40,502 nt of DNA from positions 1 to 40,502 of the IMG/VR virus record IMGVR_UViG_3300028840_003992. One strand, given 5' to 3'. Below, piece by piece: positions 1 through 8,213 of this stretch; position 1 is the stretch's first letter, and each line of letters opens with the position of its first letter. The position numbers were made by a program, and so were the translations under genes. The notes beneath the pieces were generated by a model. That model worked only from the letters and a program-made list of their open reading frames with translations, did not search any database and was not told where the DNA came from. This DNA comes from a virus.

Positions 1-919
1 CATCTGCCTTCTCAGTTGCTGTATAGCCGTCTGGGAAAATTTGCGCAGCGGTAAAGGTTGGAGTTGCAGCGCCTGGTTGTGATGGGAACCACCACCAGAA
101 CAAATTCTCTCCGTCCACTTCCTCTACATAAACCTTACCCAAAACGTCAGTTGCAGCACCAGCAGATGGATATGCAGAAAGACTTGTCAAGCCTAGACCT
201 GACACTGTTGCCTCATCCATATCCATGACGTTAAGGTCATCCAGGTACACATTCATTGGAAGAACGACATCCAGTTCCTGATCCTCGAGTAGCTGATATG
301 CATTATGCAGCTCCTCGTACATCTTCATTCTGGATAGGTTCAGACCATCTGTGCCTGCGGTGTAGGTAAACCCAGCTTCTCCGTCAAGATCAGCTATGGT
401 CTTCTCACCGGTACCGCCTGGAAGGTCACCCCAATCTGTACCACCATTAGTGGCTAGGGTTCCCGAAACAACAATTTCACCAAGGTCTACCCTGTCATCA
501 GGGCTTGCTGGGTTATTGTCATATACGAGCTCCTCGTCGACCACACGCCAAAGGCGTAGTCTCAACTCAGAGTCATCCCAAAAGATTAGATAGTCAGCTC
601 CAGCTGAATCGTCCTTGGCTACTGTCTCAAGTGTCGCACCAAAGTCAGTAACCAGGGTAGCTGAAGTAGCTCCAATCCTATACATTCTCAGATTTAGGGC
701 ACCTGCGGTAGAGGCTTCATATAGTCCTCTAGTTAGAGTTCCATCCTTTCCATACTCACGTGCAGAGTCTGCTACGCGCTCTACTACGTGGAGAACAGAA
801 GAGTCCCCCTGACTAGCTGTACCAATTACCAGAACAACAGGGTCGTCATTAACAGGCAAAATCGTTAGATTGCCGTCCTGTTCTTCCTTGAAGATTCCTG
901 GCAGGTAATCGTGAGCCAT
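1..919 (-). CDS. Tail sheath protein, N-terminal part (cut by window edge)
   Basis: About 306 codons are visible from an ATG at 919, with an AAGGAGG ribosome site just upstream; the frame stays open to base 1, so the C-terminus lies outside the window. The N-terminus (MAHDYLPGIFKEE) is followed by a strand-rich stretch with the VVLVIGTASQGDSS pattern, then REYGKDGTLTRGLYEA and LRMYRIGA. This is the usual opening of contractile tail sheath proteins: a PG-turn near the start, an 'IGxAxxG' strand, a 'fG..g.L.r.l.ea' helix and a following R-containing strand. Known role of the family: hundreds of copies form the outer contractile cylinder around the tail tube and drive injection. It is the last gene seen in the leftward late operon, after the neck genes, which is the expected place. 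Recognition is from pattern alone; confidence is good but no search was run. Confidence 0.75.
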   Translation of the reverse strand, partial: MAHDYLPGIFKEEQDGNLTILPVNDDPVVLVIGTASQGDSSVLHVVERVADSAREYGKDGTLTRGLYEASTAGALNLRMYRIGATSATLVTDFGATLETVAKDDSAGADYLIFWDDSELRLRLWRVVDEELVYDNNPASPDDRVDLGEIVVSGTLATNGGTDWGDLPGGTGEKTIADLDGEAGFTYTAGTDGLNLSRMKMYEELHNAYQLLEDQELDVVLPMNVYLDDLNVMDMDEATVSGLGLTSLSAYPSAGAATDVLGKVYVEEVDGENLFWWWFPSQPGAATPTFTAAQIFPDGYTATEKAD

Positions 920-942
920 TTACGGATCCTCCTTACAGGCTT

Positions 943-1656
943 CTACTCTCTTTCAACAGCCAGCTTAATATAAATCTCTTCTAGTGTCTTTTCTTTGAAG
1001 GTCCTTAGCTTTTCAGTCCTGACAAAGAAATTGATCGGGCGACCGTACCACTTGTTCTCGTTTACAACGGCAACAAGATCAGTCTCTTGCCCTTGGTAAA
1101 TCGCTCGTTGGCACCCCTGCATGGTAAACCACCAAGCATATTCCTCCATCAAGTCCTCAAACCATCTGGCACGCTTATTGGCAGTCTTATTTGTTCTGGC
1201 CCAACAAGTGAACTGAACAATATTGTCATACCAATAGCCAGTAGTGATTTGCCGATATCCGGGATTCTCAGGGTCTTCACCTTCTTCTCTAAACATAGGC
1301 CTAAGATTTCTTATATCGCCCTGAAACGGCGCACCCTGACTAAAAGCACCAGGTTCTCGTCTTACTAAACTAAAGGTTATCGTCTCTGTTTCCGATTCAA
1401 AATCAGGCTGTTCTTCCGTGAAATTAACCCGATAATGTTCCGGAATGCCGGCTCTAGTCTCATACATCTCTATCGCTTGGTCTACTAGATCGTAGAATTC
1501 CAGAAGAGATTTAGCCTCTCCAAGCGTTTTGGATCTCTCTAAGCCTGGATGCACGTCACGAAGTTCAGAAACAATTTCGCTATATTGTTGCCGCACTATG
1601 ATGCGCGGTTCTTCCGTGACCTGATCCTCACTCAGTATATCCTGAAGCGTTGACAT
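943..1656 (-). CDS. Putative neck / tail-terminator protein
   Basis: A 237-residue acidic protein starting at ATG 1656, two bases after the previous gene's stop, with a GAGGG ribosome site. The N-terminal third is helical. The rest alternates strands with aromatic-rich stretches (TTGYWYDNIVQFTCWA, WFEDLMEEYAWW) and ends in a mixed alpha/beta tail (EEIYIKLAVERE). I do not recognise a named family. It is the gene immediately before the tail sheath, after two other neck-like genes; in contractile phages that slot usually holds the tail terminator or tail completion protein that joins head-neck and tail. The function is inferred from position only. Confidence 0.45.
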   Translation of the reverse strand: MSTLQDILSEDQVTEEPRIIVRQQYSEIVSELRDVHPGLERSKTLGEAKSLLEFYDLVDQAIEMYETRAGIPEHYRVNFTEEQPDFESETETITFSLVRREPGAFSQGAPFQGDIRNLRPMFREEGEDPENPGYRQITTGYWYDNIVQFTCWARTNKTANKRARWFEDLMEEYAWWFTMQGCQRAIYQGQETDLVAVVNENKWYGRPINFFVRTEKLRTFKEKTLEEIYIKLAVERE

Positions 1657-1658
1657 TA

Positions 1659-2243
1659 CTAGCCCTCTACCCCATTAAGAAACTTACGTTCTTCGGCATA
1701 GCAATCAAGCTTCCAGTATTCAAGTTTACCATTATCTGCCCTCAAATCAATGTTGGCATTGATTCTGTAAAGCTTGAATCTTCTGTATGGAATAACAGGA
1801 TTACCAGCCTCATCTCTAACTACCTCTACTACTTTATCATCTTTTGTGACATCTACACTCGAGCGCATATAAAAGACCATAAGAGGGACATTCATGTGGC
1901 CAGGGGCAATGAGCTGTTCGCGAATAGCCTTGCCAATATCACTGCCTAGCTCAACCATATAGACGTCAACCCAAATTTCGTCCCAGATCCATCTCTCTCC
2001 ATGACAGATGGTGCAGAAGGTATCTACGTCTGCCTCACCGGTTAGGCTGTCCACACAAGGACAGGGAATCTTATTTCCATTCTCGTCACGTCTCATCTTA
2101 CGAAGAAGGGCTGGTTGCTTTTTAGGAATCTCTTGATAAGTACCATCAAACATATTGTTGAGCTCCTGGCGCATATCTGGCTCTGTCCTAGACGTAGGAC
2201 CGAATGTCCTATCAGGAGTGGTTCTTTGATCCCAGAGACCCAT
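1659..2243 (-). CDS. Putative head closure (neck) protein with zinc-knuckle cysteines
   Basis: 194 residues from ATG 2243. An in-frame TTG two codons upstream is possible, but it sits too close to the AGAGG ribosome site, so the ATG is preferred. The start overlaps the previous stop as TAATG, implying translational coupling. Residues near 63-84 carry a Cys cluster, CPCVDS...FCTICHG (CxC, about 13 residues, CxxCH), that looks like a structural metal site. The C-terminal half is strand-rich (WVDVYMVELG, VPLMVFYMRSS, RRFKLYRINANIDLR). The position, between a connector-like gene and the pre-sheath gene, suggests a head-tail joining protein. The exact family is not recognised. Confidence 0.45.
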   Translation of the reverse strand: MGLWDQRTTPDRTFGPTSRTEPDMRQELNNMFDGTYQEIPKKQPALLRKMRRDENGNKIPCPCVDSLTGEADVDTFCTICHGERWIWDEIWVDVYMVELGSDIGKAIREQLIAPGHMNVPLMVFYMRSSVDVTKDDKVVEVVRDEAGNPVIPYRRFKLYRINANIDLRADNGKLEYWKLDCYAEERKFLNGVEG

Positions 2244-3217
2244 TACCAATACCTCTTCTTGTAGGTAGTCTTATATCTGCGCTTACCAGCAGGTCTTTCT
2301 CGAGTATTAGCAGCTGGTATTCGCCTAGAGATTGTTCCATCATCTAAAGATTGCCACAATCTGCTGAATATAGGCCTATCTGGGTCATACTCGCCCTTAA
2401 TTACACCCTTAGGCTGGGTAACCTTATTTGCTAGTCCACCAGCGATAACCTGAGGCTCCCATCGCGCCATACACTCCCTAAGCCTGTCTAGATTCTTATG
2501 TAGCGCAGAAGAATCATATTCAACGCTGAGATCAGCTAGGGTCTTAGAGCGAAGATTCCCAGAACCCATGTTATTTAGCAAAAGGGCTGACGCCATGCAG
2601 GTAACATACTCACGCCTAGCATGCTGATATACATCGGCATTCGTATCTGCTGTATAGAAAGTAATGACGTCAGTCTCTATAGAAGCTTCAAGAATGGCTG
2701 TCTGAATAACGTCATCGAATAGATTCCTTACGAATGACCCAATCTCTAGTCGGACCTTGCGCACATTGGAATAGCCAGGATTGATTGTAGTCATAAAGTC
2801 GAATTCATAGGGATCCTCTAATGCTGAGCCAACAAGTGGTTGAAGCCCAGATGGGATCTCTACATGGATTACGTTGTTATTAGCTAGCTGTGATGGAAGC
2901 TCAGTAATCAGACCAGAGGCAGAAACTTCAAATGTAAAGTGTGCCTCGAGATCTTGCCCTGTGAGCTCACCTTCCCAGAAGTCATGCCAGATACCATCAA
3001 TGTTTGGAGGGGTAAAGATATACTCAAAAATACCCTCACCAAGGTAGCTTGCTACACCAGATACTACCTCGGCATTATTGAGATCTTCGTAATCTTCTAC
3101 AGTGGGATCAAAGATATGCACATAGACGCCAGAGGCCTCAGCGTTTTCGCCAAGATCGTCTCTAAACCGTGCTCTTAGCCCAATTGTTTCGCCTGCGCGT
3201 ACTCCTCGTGTAGCCAC
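2243..3217 (-). CDS. Putative head-tail connector protein with N-terminal Ig-like domain
   Basis: 324 residues from GTG 3217. An in-frame GTG at 3226 lies directly on the AGGAGG sequence and so cannot use it, whereas GTG 3217 is eight bases downstream. Residues about 1-100 form a strand-rich domain (GETIGLRARFRDD, GVYVHIFDPT, IFEYIFTPP) resembling an Ig/fibronectin-like fold. Residues about 150-265 look like a helical adaptor: VRKVRLEIGSFVRNLFDD, a strand pair, then ARREYVTCMASALLLNN. The tail is very basic (KRRYKTTYKKRYW). A helical core with a basic tail, first in the neck block, fits a head-completion adaptor that docks on the portal ring, perhaps with a surface Ig domain. The assignment is inferred. 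Confidence 0.4.
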   Translation of the reverse strand: MATRGVRAGETIGLRARFRDDLGENAEASGVYVHIFDPTVEDYEDLNNAEVVSGVASYLGEGIFEYIFTPPNIDGIWHDFWEGELTGQDLEAHFTFEVSASGLITELPSQLANNNVIHVEIPSGLQPLVGSALEDPYEFDFMTTINPGYSNVRKVRLEIGSFVRNLFDDVIQTAILEASIETDVITFYTADTNADVYQHARREYVTCMASALLLNNMGSGNLRSKTLADLSVEYDSSALHKNLDRLRECMARWEPQVIAGGLANKVTQPKGVIKGEYDPDRPIFSRLWQSLDDGTISRRIPAANTRERPAGKRRYKTTYKKRYW

Positions 3218-3250
3218 TGCTCCCACCTCCTGATGGCATTATAGCCTGCC

Positions 3251-3697
3251 TTAGGCAATTCTAACAGTAATCCCACTCTTATCAAAATCTGAGGGTGTCA
3301 TCTCAGAGACAGGTTTATCGTTGAATCTCCGATCTATCTTATTGAAAGCTCTGGCAATTAACTCAGAATTGGTAAATACTTTAGATCTACCAGACAGCCA
3401 TCTCCAGAGCCTAGCTGGCCACCAGTGATGAAAGAATATGCAATACTTAATAGCCTTGTGTAGCTCTTTCTTCTCCTCTTCGTCTAGATTATACACGACA
3501 CGGAACAGACCGACATCTGCCCAATCCCACGCGATTCCGCGCAGTTCCCATTGGCCATGTGTTCCAATCAGGCATTCTCCATTCCAAATATAGGCATGCT
3601 CCCAATAGCCTTGAGCAGCCCAAAGAGTATCCTTCATCCTAACTAACAGAATATCAGCAGTTCTGATATTGTCTGCTATAGCCTTAAAATTAGACAT
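3251..3697 (-). CDS. Permuted NlpC/P60-like (YiiX-type) protein lacking the catalytic Cys
   Basis: 148 residues from ATG 3697; an adjacent ATG at 3700 is too close to the GAGG site. The order of elements matches circularly permuted papain-fold (NlpC/P60, YiiX-like) proteins. First comes an opening strand (ADILLVRMKD), then the His motif EHAYIWNG, strands (GLFRVVYNL), a helix, and finally a FTNSELIARAF segment followed by a 'pSDf' turn. In active relatives the last block reads C-S-E-L with a nucleophilic Cys; here the codon before SEL is AAT (Asn). The His is retained. The family cleaves peptidoglycan peptides or lipid amides; this member is predicted inactive and perhaps structural. It overlaps the preceding gene by 8 bases, within the virion gene block. 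Confidence 0.5.
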   Translation of the reverse strand: MSNFKAIADNIRTADILLVRMKDTLWAAQGYWEHAYIWNGECLIGTHGQWELRGIAWDWADVGLFRVVYNLDEEEKKELHKAIKYCIFFHHWWPARLWRWLSGRSKVFTNSELIARAFNKIDRRFNDKPVSEMTPSDFDKSGITVRIA

Positions 3698-4337
3698 CAT
3701 GCCTCATTCTAAACGCAACATAGACCTCTCGAGTAGATCCTCCAGCAACAGCGTGATACCTAAGCCTAAATTTGAACCCAGCTGGAAATGACGCCGTGCT
3801 CTCGGATACGATTGGGTCAATCTTTCCACTAGGTGGGATATAGACTGTAATCGCAAACTGTCCAACAACAGCCCCTTCATATGGAGGTCCATCTGGAGCT
3901 ACGACTTGAAGCTCAACATAGTCTCCCTTTTCAGCATTAGCTACCTCAACAACCGCGCCCTGGATCTCTCGAGTCTCAGATAAGACGAGATCTCCGTTTG
4001 TGTCTGCGTCAGCAGGTGCATCAAACTGGAGACCTTCAATAAGTAACATTCTTCCACTTTTACCTGGAAGAATTGTTACATACTGGACGCCCTCATCGGT
4101 CTTTGGAATTGAAACAGGCTCTCCAGTATGAGATCCCACCACTGTTCCAAGAGTGGTTTCATCTCCAGCTGAAAGCTCAGCTTTGAACCAAACATCACAG
4201 TCATCACCATTTAGATCAATGTGATCAATCGCAGTGACAATAGAAGAAGCCTGGATCTCCTTAATTAAACCAGCAATATTAGTTTTTTGGTTTGGGAAGT
4301 CAGTTGAAACAGAAAAAGAATATTTAGATACTGCCAT
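3690..4337 (-). CDS. Virion structural protein, beta-sandwich type, unknown
   Basis: 215 residues from ATG 4337 with a GAGGAG ribosome site. The sequence is almost all strands separated by Gly/Asp-rich loops (VTILPGKSGRMLLIEGLQFDAP, GQFAITVYIPPSG, FKFRLRYHAVAGG, REVYVAFRMRHDV), with no hydrophobic or catalytic segment. The C-terminal strands resemble those of fibre head or adhesin-like beta-sandwiches. It follows the composite fibre gene by 3 bases and overlaps the NlpC-like gene by 8, so it belongs to the same translational unit and is probably on the virion surface. No named family is recognised. Confidence 0.55.
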   Translation of the reverse strand: MAVSKYSFSVSTDFPNQKTNIAGLIKEIQASSIVTAIDHIDLNGDDCDVWFKAELSAGDETTLGTVVGSHTGEPVSIPKTDEGVQYVTILPGKSGRMLLIEGLQFDAPADADTNGDLVLSETREIQGAVVEVANAEKGDYVELQVVAPDGPPYEGAVVGQFAITVYIPPSGKIDPIVSESTASFPAGFKFRLRYHAVAGGSTREVYVAFRMRHDV

Positions 4338-4340
4338 TAT

Positions 4341-5867
4341 TTATACTCCTCGAAGAACTTGCAGGACGATTGGGGCAAGACTACCAAGCATCCCAGCACT
4401 CTCACCGCCGTCACTCGAACGAAACTGGAGCTTGATGGTGGTTGAGACTGCGTTGTTGAACTCAATGAGTCGAGTGATGCCCCAAGGCCAGTCCTGAGCA
4501 GAATTGAAAGACTCGATCCATAGAGAGCCACGGGTACCGCCCAACCGCACGAAGGACCCACTGTTGTTCTGTGCGATGTCCACTTCGGCACGCTCGCCAG
4601 CAGCGCCTGTACTCTGAACGACCCCCTGAGCATGGATGAGAACCCGCTCGCCGGCTGCTGGTGTGAACGTGACTGAGACCCCCGTCACATCTGTCCAGCT
4701 CGTGCTGGAGGTTGATCGCTCGGCAGAGACAATCACTTCTTCGATGTCGCCGAGACCCACATCATCCGCCACCCATTTGCTGGTGCCGTTGTCGAAGACG
4801 AGGGCCTGACCATCCGAAGGAGCCGGTGCGTTGACGTCTCCAATGTCCTTCAGGTTGTTGACGACTCCAGAGGCCGCACCAGTCCGGTCGATGTACTCCA
4901 CCAAGCAGCGCGAGCTGTTGGGGACCGTCTGCTCGTCGGGTTCACTGGCAACAGAGTCCACTACGGTGAGCCGGAACTTGTCGCCCGCGTTGAAGTAGAA
5001 AACCCCGACGCCTGTGATTGTGCAAGACAGAGACTCAGAGCCATCTTCTCGGATGTAGCCCCCGAGGTTGTCTGGCTGTTGTACGAACCCAGACCCGGTG
5101 TCGATGTCGATGTGGAGCTGCGGATTTCCTCGTATACCTCCGGCAGACCCAAACGTGGCAACGCAGAGGGTGGCTACGATGCGGTACCAACCGTCCTCCA
5201 GGATCTCGATCTCGCCAGGATTCACCGTTGTCGAGTGCGCGTAGTAGTCGTCCTTGATGGTCTCGAAAGTCAGCGGGATGACCTGTGCGGTGTTGGTGAC
5301 CTGCATGTTCCCGGTGACATCGACACCCTGGAACATCTTGACGAGAGGACCGCCGCCCGTTCCTTCGGGGAGCTGGTCCTCGGGAACTAAACCATCCCCA
5401 TCAAGACTCGCGTACCCGTTCGCCTGCCCTTTCTCGGACTCCTTCTGGTACTGGGTGTGAGGATCAGCAGCACCTTCATGAGAAGTAACTGCTGCTGCAG
5501 CTGTTCCTGTAGGATCTGCGCCAGCTTGAGCAGCTGTAACACTATGAGGATTATCAGTCTGACCTCTATGAGTAGTATTCGCAGAAACGTCACTATTGGC
5601 AGATACGCGGCCCTCTGTATAGTATAGATTAGTTGAACCCTCAGAAAGATCATCTGTATCATTAATAACCGCATGACTGATCTGTGTCCAAGTTACAGGA
5701 GAATAGTCTGTGAGAACATAAAAGGTATTATCGTCAGTCTGGATAGCTACTCGGCCCACATCATCCGAAGTAAGGCCACTTGCTCCTTCTCGAGCTGACT
5801 GGTTAGCATAAGATAATGATTGTACCCTATGCAGCTCAGTAATTGGTAAAGTCTTGTGCAGAGACAT
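4341..5867 (-). CDS. Composite fibre protein with a foreign GC-rich C-terminal region
   Basis: 508 residues from ATG 5867 with a TAAGGAG site. Residues 1-140 are a fibre-stem type N-terminus. It includes a linker typical of phage fibres, THRGQTDNPHSVTAAQAGADP-like, ending in DPHTQY at 135-140. Residues about 165-330 form one globular beta domain (DGWYRIVATLCVATFG, GVGVFYFNAGDKFRLTVVD) that resembles C1q/TNF-like fibre heads. Residues 380-508 form a second beta domain (FTPAAGERVLIHAQGVVQ, TTIKLQFRSSDGG). The DNA for residues from about 135 to the stop is near 57-60% G+C in sampled lines, whereas the first part is near 40%. This indicates that the tip domains were acquired by recombination at the DPHTQY linker. 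Role: probable receptor or capsid-surface fibre. Confidence 0.65.
   Translation of the reverse strand: MSLHKTLPITELHRVQSLSYANQSAREGASGLTSDDVGRVAIQTDDNTFYVLTDYSPVTWTQISHAVINDTDDLSEGSTNLYYTEGRVSANSDVSANTTHRGQTDNPHSVTAAQAGADPTGTAAAAVTSHEGAADPHTQYQKESEKGQANGYASLDGDGLVPEDQLPEGTGGGPLVKMFQGVDVTGNMQVTNTAQVIPLTFETIKDDYYAHSTTVNPGEIEILEDGWYRIVATLCVATFGSAGGIRGNPQLHIDIDTGSGFVQQPDNLGGYIREDGSESLSCTITGVGVFYFNAGDKFRLTVVDSVASEPDEQTVPNSSRCLVEYIDRTGAASGVVNNLKDIGDVNAPAPSDGQALVFDNGTSKWVADDVGLGDIEEVIVSAERSTSSTSWTDVTGVSVTFTPAAGERVLIHAQGVVQSTGAAGERAEVDIAQNNSGSFVRLGGTRGSLWIESFNSAQDWPWGITRLIEFNNAVSTTIKLQFRSSDGGESAGMLGSLAPIVLQVLRGV
4345..5465. other. GC-rich mosaic insert inside the fibre gene
   Basis: Sampled 60-base lines across this stretch count about 57-60% G+C (for example 4561-4620 and 5281-5340), against about 38-43% just outside it (5641-5700 and 5521-5580). 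The right boundary coincides with codons for the DPHTQY linker of the fibre; the left boundary lies at the gene's stop codon. The reading frame is intact through both. This is the signature of a domain swap of the fibre tip region from a different genome. Confidence 0.6.
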
Positions 5868-5877
5868 TCCTTACTCC

Positions 5878-6603
5878 TTACGGGACATATGTATCTGTCA
5901 AACAGATATCCCCATCCCCACTATATACTAGCTTCCCGTCCGTTTCCATAATCATTCTATTGGGTTGAAAGCTTGCTACATTATTTAGGTCTTCTAGTGC
6001 ATCCTGTAGACTACTTGCAGAGCTATAATTAAGAGTTGAGCTATCCACTCCAATCTTTGTAGAGGCAGGAGGATGATAAACAGTGATGGCTCCTCCAGTA
6101 CTATCTACAATTCCCTCAACTACAATAAAGTTCTGCTGATCAGTAATAGATTCAACGGTATAGTTCCCAGCCGCAGCATTTCCTGTAATTACAACAATAT
6201 CCCCAGCTTTCAGGTTCCAAGTAATCCATTTGCCACCTACTGTATAAACATTACGAGTAGATGCTGCTGTACTATTCAAATCTAATGGAAACTCATTCTG
6301 GACGATCGTAATATCACCAGCTGAATACAATTCGTTTGTGGTAGTAGTCTCGTTATCTTGAGCAACACTGAGCTCCTGAAGCAGCATCTCATCAGGATCA
6401 TAATCCTCAGCAGCAATAGGATAAGTACCATCATCGGCTAGAAGAGTACCAAGAGAGATAGCGTCAGTGAGCTCGAGCGAATCTCTCAACTCAATCGCCG
6501 TAAATTCTTCGCGTAGGTCTCGATTACTGGTCGGATGAGTAATCGTAACTCCAAGATCATCAAGGGTAACATTAGATCCAGTTGTGGTTACTCTAAGCGC
6601 CAT
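5878..6603 (-). CDS. Fibre-like virion protein, paralogue of the next gene upstream at its N-terminus
   Basis: 241 residues from ATG 6603, which has an AGAGGA site six bases upstream. A longer in-frame reading to 6642 would run back through the intergenic hairpin and is rejected. The first ~60 residues parallel the start of the 516-residue protein: M-A-L-x-V, then DLGVTI, then EFTAIELRDS. The middle is a beta domain (GGKWITWNLKAGDIVVITG, NYTVESITDQQNFIVVEG) and the end a short linker (ASSLQDALEDLNN). It is probably a trimeric fibre or adaptor attaching to the same virion site as its paralogue. The exact family is unknown. Confidence 0.55.
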   Translation of the reverse strand: MALRVTTTGSNVTLDDLGVTITHPTSNRDLREEFTAIELRDSLELTDAISLGTLLADDGTYPIAAEDYDPDEMLLQELSVAQDNETTTTNELYSAGDITIVQNEFPLDLNSTAASTRNVYTVGGKWITWNLKAGDIVVITGNAAAGNYTVESITDQQNFIVVEGIVDSTGGAITVYHPPASTKIGVDSSTLNYSSASSLQDALEDLNNVASFQPNRMIMETDGKLVYSGDGDICLTDTYVP

Positions 6604-6618
6604 GTGTCCTCTTTGTAA

Positions 6619-6645
6619 GTAGGGGCGGGAAAGCCCGCCCACTAC
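6619..6645 (-). terminator. Strong intergenic hairpin between fibre genes
   Basis: GTAG and GGGCGGG (6619-6629) pair with CCCGCCC and CTAC (6634-6645), with a 4-base loop and one bulge: an 11-bp, very GC-rich stem just after the stop codon of the 516-residue gene. It is not followed by a clear U-run on the minus strand, so it may be an attenuator or mRNA-stabilising hairpin rather than a full terminator. The next gene's ribosome site lies immediately downstream. Confidence 0.45.
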
Positions 6646-6648
6646 CTA

Positions 6649-8199
6649 TTAGTTACTTTCTCGCCAAGCGACTTCAATTCCAGCTACTGGGTACGAAATA
6701 GCTGTACCATTACAGTAGAACTGGATTTCATCGCCCTGTGATACATCAACATTTGTATCCGTTGCTTGATCACCAGAAGCAGCACTGATTACCAGAGAAG
6801 CAATTACAGAGCCACTACGTCGAACCTCAAAGGTCCAACTCTCTGCACCGTTTGTCTGTGCAAACAGGCCAGTAATGGTTCCATCGCGTAGCATTCTTAC
6901 ACCAGTCTTACTAGTCGCAATACCCTCGCCAACACGCAGGTAAACATTAGTTGCACCAGCATTGTTTCGGGTAGCCATATAGGTTGCCCTATCTACTGAT
7001 AGCCACTTGCTGCGAGTTGCATCATAGGCATATAGAATACCGCCCTTAAATTCTACGTTGCCTTCAACTGGGCTGCCCTTAAAGGTTCCGTCTGATGGCA
7101 GAATAATGTCACCATCGCTGAAGTCAAACTCCCCTATAACCTCATTCCTGGTAGCAACACCAGACAATAGCGCATACTGGGTATGGTCATCATCTAGTAG
7201 ACCAGTCAAGCCACCGTGATCTGTAATGATTCCAGAAGCTGGAGCAATTGCGAACCACTGTGTGCCATCATGAGCATATAGAGTTTCATCATCAGTATCC
7301 CAAGCCAATGCACCTTCACTTCCAGCAGGGAAGGAAGTTGTAACATCTGTTGCCTGAGGCAAGATGAAATAGTCGCCACCAGACATATCAATAGTGCCTG
7401 TGACTGCATTACGAGTTCCATCTCCATCAAGTAGCAAATATTGAGTGTGATCATCATCATCCTTGCCAGTTAGATCACCGTGGTCTCCACTGAATGGAGT
7501 TGGGATATCACTAACAAATGCGATTGATAGCCAAGTAGAGCCATCAAACATATATAGACGATCATCATCATCATCCCAAAATACTTCACCCTCAGAACCA
7601 GTCGGAGTGGTTGTACCGTGAGGCAGGATTAGCTCGCCATCACCAATATCAATACCACCAGAAACATCGTTCCTAGTCTTATCTCCAGCTAGCAATAGAT
7701 ACTGACTGTGGTCATCGTCATCTAGACCAAGGAGATTTCCGTGGTCATTCTGAACACCAGATGCAGTAGCAATTGCCTCCCACTGAGTACCATCCCACAG
7801 GTAAAGCGCATCCTGGTCGCTCCTCCAGAAGGTCTGCCCCTCTACACCAGATGCAGGTAGGGTATCACCATTCGGGAAAACTAGAGCACCAGAAGTAAGA
7901 TCAAGGGTATCGTCCTCAAAGTCAGCCATGAGAACAACGTCAGAAATGAATGCTGCAGCCTGCTCGATTGTTGCGCCATCCTTCGACCACTGGAGAGATC
8001 CTCCAGTAATTAGGGTATGTAGATCAACAGAATCGCGCAGTTCTCTTGCAGTAAACTGACCTCCCCCACCATCCGGATCACCCGCAGACTCAGCAGTCAA
8101 CTCTACCCAACTGGCACCAGTAGGAATAGTTATACCAAGATCCAGAACATCAACATCAGGATCGGTACCGTTATTCCCTGTACGTACATACAAAGCCAT
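6649..8199 (-). CDS. Repeat-containing fibre protein (DHG..DDDH.QY repeats)
   Basis: 516 residues from ATG 8199 with an AGGAGG site. The N-terminal ~60 residues are shared with the following gene. Then come three copies of a fibre repeat with a period of about 88 residues: DHGNLLGLDDDDHSQY (152-167), DHGDLTGKDDDDHTQY (239-254) and DHGGLTGLLDDDHTQY (327-342). Each copy is preceded by a 'LY.(W/F)DGT.W..IA' segment. Residues about 385-516 are a beta domain shared with the 170-residue gene upstream (KWLS, LRDGTITGLFAQTN, SWTFEVRRSG, GDEIQFYCNGTA, EVAWRESN). The DHG/DDDH.QY motif is well known in phage fibres. Its place between capsid and neck genes hints at head fibres or capsid decoration. Confidence 0.7.
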   Translation of the reverse strand: MALYVRTGNNGTDPDVDVLDLGITIPTGASWVELTAESAGDPDGGGGQFTARELRDSVDLHTLITGGSLQWSKDGATIEQAAAFISDVVLMADFEDDTLDLTSGALVFPNGDTLPASGVEGQTFWRSDQDALYLWDGTQWEAIATASGVQNDHGNLLGLDDDDHSQYLLLAGDKTRNDVSGGIDIGDGELILPHGTTTPTGSEGEVFWDDDDDRLYMFDGSTWLSIAFVSDIPTPFSGDHGDLTGKDDDDHTQYLLLDGDGTRNAVTGTIDMSGGDYFILPQATDVTTSFPAGSEGALAWDTDDETLYAHDGTQWFAIAPASGIITDHGGLTGLLDDDHTQYALLSGVATRNEVIGEFDFSDGDIILPSDGTFKGSPVEGNVEFKGGILYAYDATRSKWLSVDRATYMATRNNAGATNVYLRVGEGIATSKTGVRMLRDGTITGLFAQTNGAESWTFEVRRSGSVIASLVISAASGDQATDTNVDVSQGDEIQFYCNGTAISYPVAGIEVAWRESN

Positions 8200-8213
8200 T
8201 TAGTAAAGTCCTC

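Noticed and set aside
4341-5867. Frameshift at the composition jump in the fibre gene
   Set aside because: The frame is continuous and the protein reads sensibly across the border, so it is a mosaic gene and not a broken one.
6604-6642. N-terminal extension of the 241-residue fibre protein
   Set aside because: It would translate through the strong hairpin and starts without a ribosome site; ATG 6603 has one and matches its paralogue's start.
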